From: Comamonas flocculans | GTDB taxonomy: Bacteria > Pseudomonadota > Gammaproteobacteria > Burkholderiales > Burkholderiaceae_C | Assembly (NCBI RefSeq): GCF_007954405.1 | Contig: NZ_CP042344.1 | Span: 62,001-126,000 of the forward strand | Length of the DNA stretch: 64,000 bases | Reading direction: 5' to 3' | In this document: piece by piece, positions 51,421 through 59,981 of the stretch | Position numbering within the stretch: the first letter of the stretch is position 1 | Layout of the letters: each line of letters begins with the position of its first letter | Made by a program: the position numbers and the translations under genes | The notes under the pieces: model-generated | The model's database searches: none | Told to the model about the DNA's origin: nothing | The model's input: the letters and a program-made list of their open reading frames with translations, nothing else

Positions 51421-54400
51421 TCATGCTCCCTCCAATGCGGGGCGGTGTGTGGGTGCGGCTTCGGGCCTGGCGCGGCGCAGCTTGTCCAGCAGCACGTAGA
51501 CGGCGGGCGTGGTCAGCAAGGTGAGCAACTGGCTGGCAATCAGCCCGCCGACGATGGTCACGCCCAGGGGTTGGCGCAGCTCCGCGCCCTCGCCAAAGCC
51601 CACGGCCAGCGGCAGCGCGCCCAGGCCCGCGGCCAGCGTGGTCATGAGGATGGGGCGAAAGCGCAGCAGGCAGGCCTCGCGCACCGCCTGCACGGCGCCG
51701 AGGCCGCGCGTGCGCTGCACCTCGATGGCGAAGTCGATGATCAGGATGGCGTTCTTCTTGACGATGCCGATGAGCAGGAATACCCCGATCAGCGCCATGA
51801 TGGAAAACTCCATCTTCAGCAGCATCAGCGCCAGCGCCGCGCCAAAGCCCGCGCTGGGCAGCGTGGTGAGCACGGTCAGCGGATGGATCAGGCTCTCGTA
51901 GAGCATGCCGAGCACGAGGTAGATCACCACCACGGCGGCCAGGATCAGCAGGCCCTGCTCGGACTGCTGTTGCTGCCCCATGGCGAGCGCGCCGTCGAAG
52001 GCGCCGCGCACCTTGTTGGGCATGCCCACGGCGTCCACCGCGTCCAGCACGGCCTGGCGGCCCTGCTGCTCCGATACGCCATCGGCCAGGTTGAAGGACA
52101 GCGTGCTGGAGAGCTCGCCGCCGTCATGGAACACGCTGGCGGGCACGGCGCGCTCGGAAAAGCGCGCGAATTCCGACAGCGGCACCATGGTGCGCCCGCT
52201 GGTGGAGATCGCCGCGCCGGTGGAGCTGGCGCGCAGCGCCGGGTTGACCACGCTGCCACTCGTCTTGCCCGCGGGCACCATCACGTCGCGCAGCGTGGCG
52301 GGCGACTGGGCGTAGCGCGGCGCCCATTCCATGATCACGCTGTACTGGTTCAGCTCGCTGTACATCGTGGCCACCTGGCGCTGGCCGAAGGCGTTGTAGA
52401 GCGCATCGTTGATGGCCGAGGGCGCGATGCCCAGGCTGGCGGCCTTGGCGCGGTCTACCTCGATGAAGGTTTCCACGCCGTTGTCACTCATGTCGTCGTC
52501 GATGTCGCTCAGGCGCGCGTCCTGCTTGAGCTGGGCGGCCAGGCGCTGCGTCCAGGTCTTGAGGTCGCCCTGGCTGTCGGCCTTGAGCGTGTACTGGTAG
52601 GTGGCGTTGCTGCTTCTGCCGCCCATGCGCAGCTCCTGCGCGGGGTTCAGGAAGATGCTCAGCCCGGTGATGGTGGCCAGCCTGGGCCGCAGGCGGTTGA
52701 TGACGGTGCGCGTCTTCTCGCCCTTGGGCCGCTCGGCGGCGGGCTTGAGCGCGCCAAACAGAAAGCCGCCGCCGCTGCGCCCACCGGCGTAGGCGACGAT
52801 GGTGCCCACCGAAGGGTCGGCACCGATGATGTCCGCCGCCTGCTGCAGCTTCTCGCCAAAGGCAAGCGAAGAGATGCTCTGGTCGGCACGCAGCCCGGCG
52901 AAGAACTGGCCGTTGTCCTGGTCCGGGAAATAGCCCTTCTGGATATGCACGAAGAGATAGCCGCTGAGCGCCACGACCACCGCCAGCACCAGCACCACCA
53001 GCCAGGGGAAGGCCAGCGTCCAATCCAGCGCATGGCCGTAGCCGCGCATCAGCGCACCCCAGCCACGACCGAGCCTTTGCCGCAGCCAGCCGGCCGCGCT
53101 GCGCCGGGGCGGCGCATCCGCCGCGCGCCTGGCCTGGTGCGCCGGCAGCAGCAGCGCGCACAGCATGGGCGTGGTGGTGAGCGAGATCACCAGCGAAATC
53201 ATCACCGCCACCGACAGCGTGACAGCAAACTCGCGAAACAGCCGCCCCGGCTGCCCGCCCATGAACAGCAGCGGAATGAACACCGCCACCAGCGAAACGC
53301 TGATGGTGAGCACCGTGAAGCCCACCTCGCGCGCGCCATCCAGCGCCGCCTTGCCGCGCGCCACGCCCTGCTCCAGGTGGCGCGAGATGTTCTCTATGAC
53401 GACGATGGCGTCATCCACCACGAAACCCGTGGCCACCGTCAGCGCCATCAGCGTGAGGTTGTTCAGCGAATAGCCCAGCCCCGCCATCACCGCGAAGGTG
53501 CCCAGCAGCGAGACCACCGTGGCCACCGCCGGAATCAGCGCCGCGCGCAGGTTGCCCAGGAACAGGCCCACCACCAGCACCACCAGCAGCACGGCCACGG
53601 CCAGGGTGATCTCCACCTCGTGCACCGAGCCGCGCACCGAGCCGGTGCGGTCGATCGCCACCTGCAGCTGCACGTCCTGCGGCAGTTGCGCGCGCAGTTG
53701 CGGCAGCAGCGCCTCGATGGCGTCGGCGGTGGCGATGAGGTTGGCGTCCGGCTGCTGGGTGATGTTGACGACGATGGCCGGCTGGCCGTTGAACATGCCG
53801 CGCGTGCGCACGTCCTGCACACTGTCGCTCACCGTGGCCACCTGCGACAGGCGCACCTCGGCCCCGTCGCGCACGGCCACCACCAGATCGCGATAGTCCG
53901 CCGCGCGCAGCCCCGGCGCGGGCGTCAGCACCTGAAACGCCCGCCCGTCCTGCGCGCCGCCGGTCTCCACCACGCCCTTGGGCCGGTTGGCATTGCTCGA
54001 CTGCAGTGCGGCGCGCACGTCGTCGCTGCTGATGCCCAGGTCGTGCAGCACGAAGGGGTTGAGCTCCACGCGCACGGCTGGCTGCGAGCCGCCGCCCAGC
54101 GTCACGTCGCCCACGCCCGGCACCTGCAGCAGGCGCTGGCTGACGATGTTGTTCACCGCATCGAAGATCTGCCCCGGCGAGCGCGTCCTGGACGTGAGCG
54201 CCAGGATCATGAAGGGCTGCGCGGCGGGGTTGGCCTTGCGGTAGGTCGGGTTGGAGCGCAGATTGGCCGGCAGATCGATGCGCGCGGCATTGATGGCCGC
54301 CTGCACGTCGCGCGCGGCGCTGTCGATGTTGCGGTTCAGATCAAACTGCAGCACCACGCGGCTGGAGCCGGTGCTGCTGGAGCTGGTCATCTGGTTGACC

Positions 54401-54627
54401 CCGGCGATGGTGCCAAGCCGGCGCTCCAGCGGCGTGGCCACGGTGCGCGCCATGTCGGCGGGGCTCGCGCCAGGCATGCTGGCGGAGACGAAGATGACGG
54501 GAAAGTCCACCGCGGGCAGGCGCGCCACGGGCAGCGTGAGGAAGGCGGCGATGCCGGCGAGCGCCAGGCCTATGGTCAGGAGGATGGTGGCGATGGGGCG
54601 GCGGATGAAGGGGCGGGAGAGGTTCAT
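51421..54627 (-). CDS. mdtC: RND efflux pump inner-membrane subunit MdtC
   Basis: 1068-residue RND transporter with 12 membrane helices and two large periplasmic loops. The N-terminus (RPIATILLTIGLALAGI...LPAVDFPVI) and the segments SASMPGASPADMARTVATPLER and MTSSSSTGSSRVVLQFDLNRNI are MdtC-like. ATGFVVDDAIVVIENISRH carries the proton-relay Asp pair of helix 4. It works with MdtB as a heteromultimer and with MdtA. The start ATG at 54627 has GAGGGG upstream. A repeat-filled gap of 559 bp separates it from mdtB. Confidence 0.95.
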   Translation of the reverse strand: MNLSRPFIRRPIATILLTIGLALAGIAAFLTLPVARLPAVDFPVIFVSASMPGASPADMARTVATPLERRLGTIAGVNQMTSSSSTGSSRVVLQFDLNRNIDSAARDVQAAINAARIDLPANLRSNPTYRKANPAAQPFMILALTSRTRSPGQIFDAVNNIVSQRLLQVPGVGDVTLGGGSQPAVRVELNPFVLHDLGISSDDVRAALQSSNANRPKGVVETGGAQDGRAFQVLTPAPGLRAADYRDLVVAVRDGAEVRLSQVATVSDSVQDVRTRGMFNGQPAIVVNITQQPDANLIATADAIEALLPQLRAQLPQDVQLQVAIDRTGSVRGSVHEVEITLAVAVLLVVLVVGLFLGNLRAALIPAVATVVSLLGTFAVMAGLGYSLNNLTLMALTVATGFVVDDAIVVIENISRHLEQGVARGKAALDGAREVGFTVLTISVSLVAVFIPLLFMGGQPGRLFREFAVTLSVAVMISLVISLTTTPMLCALLLPAHQARRAADAPPRRSAAGWLRQRLGRGWGALMRGYGHALDWTLAFPWLVVLVLAVVVALSGYLFVHIQKGYFPDQDNGQFFAGLRADQSISSLAFGEKLQQAADIIGADPSVGTIVAYAGGRSGGGFLFGALKPAAERPKGEKTRTVINRLRPRLATITGLSIFLNPAQELRMGGRSSNATYQYTLKADSQGDLKTWTQRLAAQLKQDARLSDIDDDMSDNGVETFIEVDRAKAASLGIAPSAINDALYNAFGQRQVATMYSELNQYSVIMEWAPRYAQSPATLRDVMVPAGKTSGSVVNPALRASSTGAAISTSGRTMVPLSEFARFSERAVPASVFHDGGELSSTLSFNLADGVSEQQGRQAVLDAVDAVGMPNKVRGAFDGALAMGQQQQSEQGLLILAAVVVIYLVLGMLYESLIHPLTVLTTLPSAGFGAALALMLLKMEFSIMALIGVFLLIGIVKKNAILIIDFAIEVQRTRGLGAVQAVREACLLRFRPILMTTLAAGLGALPLAVGFGEGAELRQPLGVTIVGGLIASQLLTLLTTPAVYVLLDKLRRARPEAAPTHRPALEGA

Positions 54628-54668
54628 GGTTGATCCCCTCTGCACCGGGAGCTTGCCCTCTGCGGATT

Positions 54669-55235
54669 GACTCCCTCCCCCGCTGGGGGAGGGTTGGGGC
54701 GGGGGCCTGCGGCGCGGGCATTGCCAATGTCTTGTCTTTGCAGACGTCCGAGGCCGGGATGTGCGCTCCGACGCACATGCTCACCGCGCAAGCGAGCCGC
54801 CGCAGGCGCAGCCGAGGGGATGGGGGTGTGCGAGCGCCCCTGCGTTCCATGTACCCCGGACTGGTACCCGTATCCGTTTTCGGGGTCCCCTCTGGCTGTG
54901 CCGAGGAGCGCAGCAGTCGGGGTGGGCGAATGCGCCGCAGGACGCATTCGCTTCGTGATCTGACTTGCCGCGTCTGTCTGAACGCAGCGCGTCAGCGCGC
55001 AGTGAGTTTCGCGGCACACCCCGACCGCGAGCGCCGCAGGTTGCCCCGTAGCGCAGTGCAGGGGACACCGACAGCGGGGTCGCCTTTCTTTTGGGCACTT
55101 TTCTTTGGCGAAGCAAAGAAAAGTGCCTCGCCCGCCGGGGCGAGACCCGGCCTCCGGCGTCTGCAAGACAAACAGCTCTGAATTTTTCATCGCCGCTGGC
55201 CCCCACCCCCGCCCTCCCCCAGAGGGGGAGGGAGT
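54669..55235. repeat. Paired GC-rich hairpin repeat (BIME-like), copy C, split by a MITE-like element
   Basis: Left arm 54669-54714 (GACTCCCTCCCCCGCTGGGG, GGGCGGGGGCCTGCGGCG) and inverted right arm 55191-55235 (CGCCGCTGGCCCCCACCCCC, CCCCCAGAGGGGGAGGGAGT). The arms match over about 46 bases but are ~475 bases apart, because the element at 54731-55172 lies between them. The right arm is inside the mdtB coding sequence and encodes its last ~16 residues. Confidence 0.8.
54731..55172. mobile_element. MITE-like non-coding element with terminal inverted repeats
   Basis: About 440 bp bounded by ~27-bp terminal inverted repeats: left CTTGTCTTTGCAGACG-TCCGAGGCCGGG, right CCCGGCCTC-CGGCGTCTGCAAGACAA, with two mismatches and one gap. 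Inside are three perfect stems: ATGTGCG/CGCACAT (54759-54778), GCGAATGCG/CGCATTCGC (54926-54951) and the 14-bp GGCACTTTTCTTTG/CAAAGAAAAGTGCC (55094-55127). No convincing open reading frame and no transposase. It could be a transposase-dependent MITE or a structured RNA gene. Confidence 0.65.
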
Positions 55236-58200
55236 GAATCCCGGCTCTCTCCCAAAGGAAGAGCATCTTCCACCGGCCGCCCGCCAAACCTTTCCCCCCA
55301 ACGATCAAACCAGATGTAAATCACCGGCGTGGTGAACAGCGTCAGCAACTGCGACAACACCAACCCGCCAAAAATCGAAATCCCCAGCGGCCGCCGCAAC
55401 TCCGCCCCATCCCCCCAACTGAGCATCAGGGGCACGGCCGCCGCCAGCGCCGCCAGCGTGGTCATCAATATCGGCCTGAAACGCAGCAGCGCCGCCTGGT
55501 GGATGGCCTGCACCGCGCTCTTGCCCTCGTGGCGCTCGGCTTCGATGGCGAAGTCGATCATCATGATGGCGTTCTTCTTGACGATGCCGATCAGGAGCAC
55601 CAGGCCGATGATGCTCACCACGTCCAGCGCATGCCCGGTGAACTCCAGCGCCAGCAGCGCGCCCACGCCCGCCGAGGGCAGCGTGGAGAGGATGGTGAGC
55701 GGATGCACGTAGCTCTCGTACAGCACGCCCAGCACGATGTAGACGCAGACCACGGCCGCCAGAATCAGCCAGAGCTGGTTGGCCAGGGACTTTTCATACG
55801 CGCCTGCGGCGCCGGTAAAGCGCAGCGTGAGGCTCGCGGGCAGGCCGGCCTGCACCGCCGCCGTGCTCACCGCCTGCACCGCCGCGCCCAGGCTCACGCC
55901 GGGGGCGGTGTCAAAGCCGACGGTGGCCGCGGGGTACTGGCCCACGCGCTGCACCGTCAGCGCGGCGGGCTGCTCCAGCACCTCGGCAAAGGAGGACAGC
56001 GGCGTGCTACCCCCGCCGCTGGTCTTCACCGGCAGGTCGCGCAGCAGTTGCAGGCTGGCGGCCTCGGGGCGGGCGGCTTCCAGGATCACGCGGTACTGGT
56101 TGGTCTCGCTGAAGATGGTGGAGACGATGCGCTGGCCGTAGGCGTTGTACAGCGTGTTGTCCAGCGTGCTGGTGGCCACGCCCAGGCGGGCGGCGGTGTC
56201 GCGGTCCACGCGCACCATGGCCGAGGGGGCGGTCTTGCCCGCGTCGGTGGTGGCGTGGCGCACCTCGGGCAGGTCGGCAATCACCGCGACGAGCTTGCGC
56301 GCCCATTCGCCCACCAGCCGGGTATCCACGCCCTCCAGGTCAAAGCGGTACTGCGTTGCGCCGGTATCCGAATCGATCGTCAGGTCCTGCGTGGGCTGCA
56401 GATACAGCTGCACGCCCGCCACCTGCTCGGCCACCCGCGTGCGCAGGCGCTGCATGATGGCCGCTTCGGTATCGCCAAACAGCGCGCGCGGCTTGAGGTT
56501 GAGCACCAGTCGCCCGGACGACAGCGCCGCGTTGTTGGCCGCATCCACCCCCACGACGGAGCTGAGCGAGGCGACCGCCGGGTCGGCCAGCACGATGCGC
56601 GCCACCTCGCCCTGCAGTTGCGACATGCGGGCGAACGACACGTCGCTCGCCGCCTGCACCTGCCCCTGCAGCTGGCCGGTGCTTTGCGTGGGGAACAAGT
56701 CCTTGGGAATCAGCACGTAGAGCAGCGCCGTCACCGCAAAGGTGGCCAGCGCCAGCCACAGCGTGAAGCCCTGGTGGCGCAGCACCCATTGCAGGCCGCC
56801 GTCGTACCAGCGGATCATGGCGTCCACGCCCGATTGCAGCGTGCGCGCAATGCGGCCCTGGGCCTCGTCCAGCGGCCCCAGCACGCGCGCCGACATCATC
56901 GGCACCAGCGTGAGCGAGACCAGCGCGGAAAACAAAATGGTGATCGCCAGCGTGACCGCAAACTCGCGAAACAGCCGCCCTATCACCTCCTGCATGAACA
57001 AGAGCGGTATCAGCACCGCGATCAGCGAGACGGTGAGCGAGATGATGGTGAAGCCGATCTCGCCCGCGCCCGCCAGCGCGGCCTGCAGCGGCGGCTTGCC
57101 CATCTCGCGGTGGCGCGCGATGTTCTCGATCATCACGATGGCGTCATCGACGACGAAGCCGGTGGCAATGGTCAGCGCCATCAGGCTCAGGTTGTTGAGC
57201 GAATAGCCCAGCAGGTACATCGCCCCCACGGTACCCAGCAGCGAGATCGGCACCGCGATGCTGGCAATCAGGGTGGCGCGCAGGCTGTGCAGGAAGGCAA
57301 AGATCACCAGCACCACCATCACGATGGCCAGGATCAGCTCCATCTCCACATGCTCGACCGATGCGCGTATGCCCAGCGTGCGGTCCGACAGCACCGCCAG
57401 CTGCACGCTCTGCGGCAGGCCTTGCTCCAGCAGCGGCAACTGGCGCTTGATCGCGTCCACCGTGGCAATGACGTTGGCGCCGGGCTGGCGCTGCACGTTG
57501 ATGATGATGGCGGGGTTGAGCGGCGTGGCAGAGCGTGAATCAGGTGCGGCCGATCGCCCTCGCCCCTCTGGGGAGAGGGAGGGGTGAGGGGCCTGCGCCG
57601 CGCCGCCTTCCCCCTTGATCCCCGTCCACGCCCCCAGCCTGTCGTTCTCCGAGCCATCCACCACCTGCGCCACGTCCTTCAGGCGCACCGGCTGGCCATC
57701 GACGTAGGCGACGATCAGCTCCCGGTAGTCCTCGGCGGTCAGCAACTGGTCATTGGCATTGATGCTGTACTGGCGCGTGGGCCCGTCAAACGTGCCCTTG
57801 GCACCGCTGGCGTTGCCGGCGGTGATGGCGCTGCTGATCGCGTCCAGCCCCAGGCCCATGCTGGCCAGCTGCTGCACGTCGCCCTGCACGCGCACGGCGG
57901 GGCGCTGCCCGCCGGCCAGCGTCACCAGCCCCACGCCGTTGATCTGGCTGATCTTCAGCGCCAGGCGCGTGTTCACCATGTTCTGCACTTCGGTGAGCGG
58001 CAGGCTGGTGCTGGTGACCGCCAGCTGCAGGATGGGCGCGTCGGCCGGGTTCACCTTGGCGTAGATCGGCGGCGTGGGCAGGTCGGCGGGCAGCAGGGAG
58101 CCGGCCGCGTTCATCGCCGCCTGCACCTGCTGCTCGGCCGCGTCCATGCTGAGCTGCAGGTCGAACTGCAGCGTGACCATGGACACCCCCGCGCTGCTCA

Positions 58201-58447
58201 CGCTGCCCATGCGCGTGAGGCCCGGCATCTGGCCGAACTGGCGCTCCAGCGGCGCGGTCACGGTGCGGCTCATCACGTCGGGGCTGGCACCGGGGTAGAG
58301 CGTCTGCACCTGGATGGTGGGGTAATCCACCTGCGGCAGCGCGGCCAGCGGCAGAAAGCGCAGGCCGACGAGACCCGCGAGCACGATGGCCACCATGAAC
58401 AGCGCCGTGGCCACCGGACGCTGGATGAACAGGCGCGAGATGTTCAT
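55187..58447 (-). CDS. mdtB: RND efflux pump inner-membrane subunit MdtB, with repeat-derived insert and tail
   Basis: 1086-residue RND transporter. MdtB-like N-terminus (RPVATALFMVAIVLAGLVG, LPQVDYPTIQVQTLYPGASP) and ATGFVVDDAIVMIENIARH in helix 4. Compared with E. coli MdtB from memory, LGAW is followed within a few residues by AIVMNVQRQPGAN. Here about 37 residues (275-311, rich in Gly, Pro, Ser, Arg) lie between LGAW and PAIIINVQRQPGAN. The matching DNA (57557-57600) is an arm of the BIME-like repeat. The C-terminal [16 protein letters not shown] is likewise encoded by repeat DNA. The frame is intact, so the protein may still work. ATG at 58447. Confidence 0.93.
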   Translation of the reverse strand: MNISRLFIQRPVATALFMVAIVLAGLVGLRFLPLAALPQVDYPTIQVQTLYPGASPDVMSRTVTAPLERQFGQMPGLTRMGSVSSAGVSMVTLQFDLQLSMDAAEQQVQAAMNAAGSLLPADLPTPPIYAKVNPADAPILQLAVTSTSLPLTEVQNMVNTRLALKISQINGVGLVTLAGGQRPAVRVQGDVQQLASMGLGLDAISSAITAGNASGAKGTFDGPTRQYSINANDQLLTAEDYRELIVAYVDGQPVRLKDVAQVVDGSENDRLGAWTGIKGEGGAAQAPHPSLSPEGRGRSAAPDSRSATPLNPAIIINVQRQPGANVIATVDAIKRQLPLLEQGLPQSVQLAVLSDRTLGIRASVEHVEMELILAIVMVVLVIFAFLHSLRATLIASIAVPISLLGTVGAMYLLGYSLNNLSLMALTIATGFVVDDAIVMIENIARHREMGKPPLQAALAGAGEIGFTIISLTVSLIAVLIPLLFMQEVIGRLFREFAVTLAITILFSALVSLTLVPMMSARVLGPLDEAQGRIARTLQSGVDAMIRWYDGGLQWVLRHQGFTLWLALATFAVTALLYVLIPKDLFPTQSTGQLQGQVQAASDVSFARMSQLQGEVARIVLADPAVASLSSVVGVDAANNAALSSGRLVLNLKPRALFGDTEAAIMQRLRTRVAEQVAGVQLYLQPTQDLTIDSDTGATQYRFDLEGVDTRLVGEWARKLVAVIADLPEVRHATTDAGKTAPSAMVRVDRDTAARLGVATSTLDNTLYNAYGQRIVSTIFSETNQYRVILEAARPEAASLQLLRDLPVKTSGGGSTPLSSFAEVLEQPAALTVQRVGQYPAATVGFDTAPGVSLGAAVQAVSTAAVQAGLPASLTLRFTGAAGAYEKSLANQLWLILAAVVCVYIVLGVLYESYVHPLTILSTLPSAGVGALLALEFTGHALDVVSIIGLVLLIGIVKKNAIMMIDFAIEAERHEGKSAVQAIHQAALLRFRPILMTTLAALAAAVPLMLSWGDGAELRRPLGISIFGGLVLSQLLTLFTTPVIYIWFDRWGERFGGRPVEDALPLGESRDSLPPPLGEGGGGGQRR
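57557..57600. repeat. Single arm of the GC-rich hairpin repeat inside mdtB, copy D
   Basis: CCCTCGCCCCTCTGGGGAGA, then GGGAGGGGTGAGGGGCCTGC. Same layout as the intergenic arms (palindromic CCCTC...GAGGG plus G-rich tail ending in a GCGCCG-type box) but in coding DNA, in frame. Confidence 0.75.
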
Positions 58448-58466
58448 GCGCCCGCCTCTCTGGTGT

Positions 58467-58590
58467 TCCTCCCTCCCTCTTTGGGAGAGGGCCGGGGTGG
58501 GGGCGCGCGATGCCCAGCACAGCCCGAGCCGTCATGCTCGCGCCGCCAACCCCTCTGCCCCACCCTCTCCCCAAAGGGGCGAGGGAGTCC
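58467..58590. repeat. Paired GC-rich hairpin repeat (BIME-like), copy E
   Basis: Left arm 58467-58508 (CCTCCCTCCCTCTTTGGGAG, GGCCGGGGTGGGGGCGCG) and inverted right arm 58540-58590 (GCGCCGCCAACCCC, CCACCCTCTCCCCAAAGGGG, CGAGGGAG). It fills the mdtA-mdtB junction. Confidence 0.75.
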
Positions 58591-58601
58591 AAAGCCCGCC
58601 A

Positions 58602-59981
58602 TCACCGCGCCGCCCCTTGCTGCCCGCGCCGCTGCGCAAAGAACGCGCGCCGCTCCTCGGGCGTCATCTTCTCCAGCTTCTCGCGCAGCTCGGGCGGCAG
58701 GCGACTCAGGTCGGGTGATTCATTTTCAGTAGCTGCTCGCGCTTGTCCTGTCTGCGTTTGCGCCGCTTTTTGTTCATCATTCAGGCGCACCTTGCCGCCA
58801 TCCTTCACGCGGTCGCCGCCCTCGGTCACCACACGCTCGCCGGCCTGCAGGCCCTGGGTGAGCAGCACCTGCGCGGCGTCGGCCAGGCCGCGCTTGACCA
58901 CCCGGGTGCGCGCCGTGTCGTCGGCATCGACCACATAGACGTAGTCGCCCTGCGGCCCGGTGCGCACCGCCGTCACCGGCACCAGCACGCCCGTTTCCTG
59001 ACCCAGTCGCAGCCGGGCGTTGACGAACTGGCCGGGGAACAGCGCGCCGTCGGCGTTGGCAAAGCGCGCCTTGGCGCGCACCGTGCCGGTGGCGGTGTTC
59101 ACCTGGTTGTCCAGCGTGAGGAAGACCCCCTCGGCCAGCGGCTGGGTGCGCGCGCTGTCCAGCGCCGCCACCGGCAGCTCGCCCACCTTCTGCGCCGCCA
59201 GCACCGCGCCCACGCGCTCCTGCGGCACGGAGAACACCACGTCGATCGGCGTCACCTGGGTGATCACCGCAATGCCCGTGGCGCTGCCGCTGGAAACCAG
59301 GTTGCCCGGATCGACCGCGCGCAGGCCGATGCGCCCGCTGATGGGTGCGCGCAGCGTCGCGAAATCCACGTTCAGCGCCGCCGCGCGCACGCTGGCCTCG
59401 TCGGCCTGCACCGCGCCTTCGAGCTGCTTGACCAGCGCCGCCTGCGTGTCCACGTCCTGGCGGGCGATGGAGTCCTGCGCAAGCAGCGTCTGGTAGCGCG
59501 ACAGCGTCAGCCTGGCTGCGGTGAGTTGCGCCTCGTCGCGCGCCTTCTGCCCGCGTGCCTGGGCCAAGGCCTGCTCGTAGGGCCGCACGTCGATGCGCGC
59601 CAGCACCTGGCCCTTCTTGACCATCTGCCCCTCGGTGAACAGCACTTCGGAGAGGATGCCCGAGACCTGCGGCACCAGCGTGGACGTGACCGGCGGTGTG
59701 ACCGTGCCCAGCGCATCCACCACCACCGGCAGCGTGCCCTGGCGCGCCACGGCCGCCCCCACGGTCACGCCCGGTCCGCCGCCACCGCCGAAGGGCCCGC
59801 CGCGCCCCGGCGGCCCCGCGCCCGGCGCGCCGGGTGCGGGCGCATTGCCGCGCTGCACCAGCCACCACGCGCCGCCCACCAGCAGCGCGATGGCCAGCAG
59901 CGTGAGCAGGAGTGAAAGGCCCTTGCGGTGCGGGCGCGGCGCGGGCGTCGCGGATGGGGGAGTCTGTGCAGGTTCGGCCAT
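58602..59981 (-). CDS. mdtA: RND efflux periplasmic adaptor subunit MdtA
   Basis: 459-residue membrane-fusion protein. One N-terminal membrane helix (about 22-42), a Gly/Pro-rich linker (45-75), lipoyl half-motifs (GILSEVLFTEGQMVKKGQVLARID), a helical hairpin (about 135-200) and beta-barrel (RAPISGRIGLRAVDPGNLV). The C-terminal tail from about 395 is longer than in E. coli MdtA. It contains a dispersed-repeat copy (58719-58776) and ends in a charged LREKLEKMTPEERRAFFAQR segment. ATG at 59981; it heads mdtA-mdtB-mdtC-lipoprotein. Confidence 0.94.
   Translation of the reverse strand: MAEPAQTPPSATPAPRPHRKGLSLLLTLLAIALLVGGAWWLVQRGNAPAPGAPGAGPPGRGGPFGGGGGPGVTVGAAVARQGTLPVVVDALGTVTPPVTSTLVPQVSGILSEVLFTEGQMVKKGQVLARIDVRPYEQALAQARGQKARDEAQLTAARLTLSRYQTLLAQDSIARQDVDTQAALVKQLEGAVQADEASVRAAALNVDFATLRAPISGRIGLRAVDPGNLVSSGSATGIAVITQVTPIDVVFSVPQERVGAVLAAQKVGELPVAALDSARTQPLAEGVFLTLDNQVNTATGTVRAKARFANADGALFPGQFVNARLRLGQETGVLVPVTAVRTGPQGDYVYVVDADDTARTRVVKRGLADAAQVLLTQGLQAGERVVTEGGDRVKDGGKVRLNDEQKAAQTQTGQARAATENESPDLSRLPPELREKLEKMTPEERRAFFAQRRGQQGAAR
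58719..58776 (+). repeat. Dispersed GATAGCTGCCAGCGCTT-type repeat, diverged copy 8, inside mdtA
   Basis: TTCATTTTCAGTAGCTGCTC, GCGCTTGTCC, GCGTTTGCGCCGC, TTTTTGTTCAT: the same order of blocks as the intergenic copies but weaker pairing. It lies within the C-terminal codons (about 402-421) of mdtA. Confidence 0.5.

Noticed and set aside
51445..54633. Long plus-strand frame opposite mdtC
   Set aside because: Antisense shadow of a 1068-residue RND protein with low-complexity His/Gln/Arg/Gly translation.
54731..55172. A small protein gene in the mdtB-mdtC gap
   Set aside because: Several short frames exist on both strands, but they are Arg/Pro/Ala-rich, cover perfect hairpins and have no ribosome binding site.
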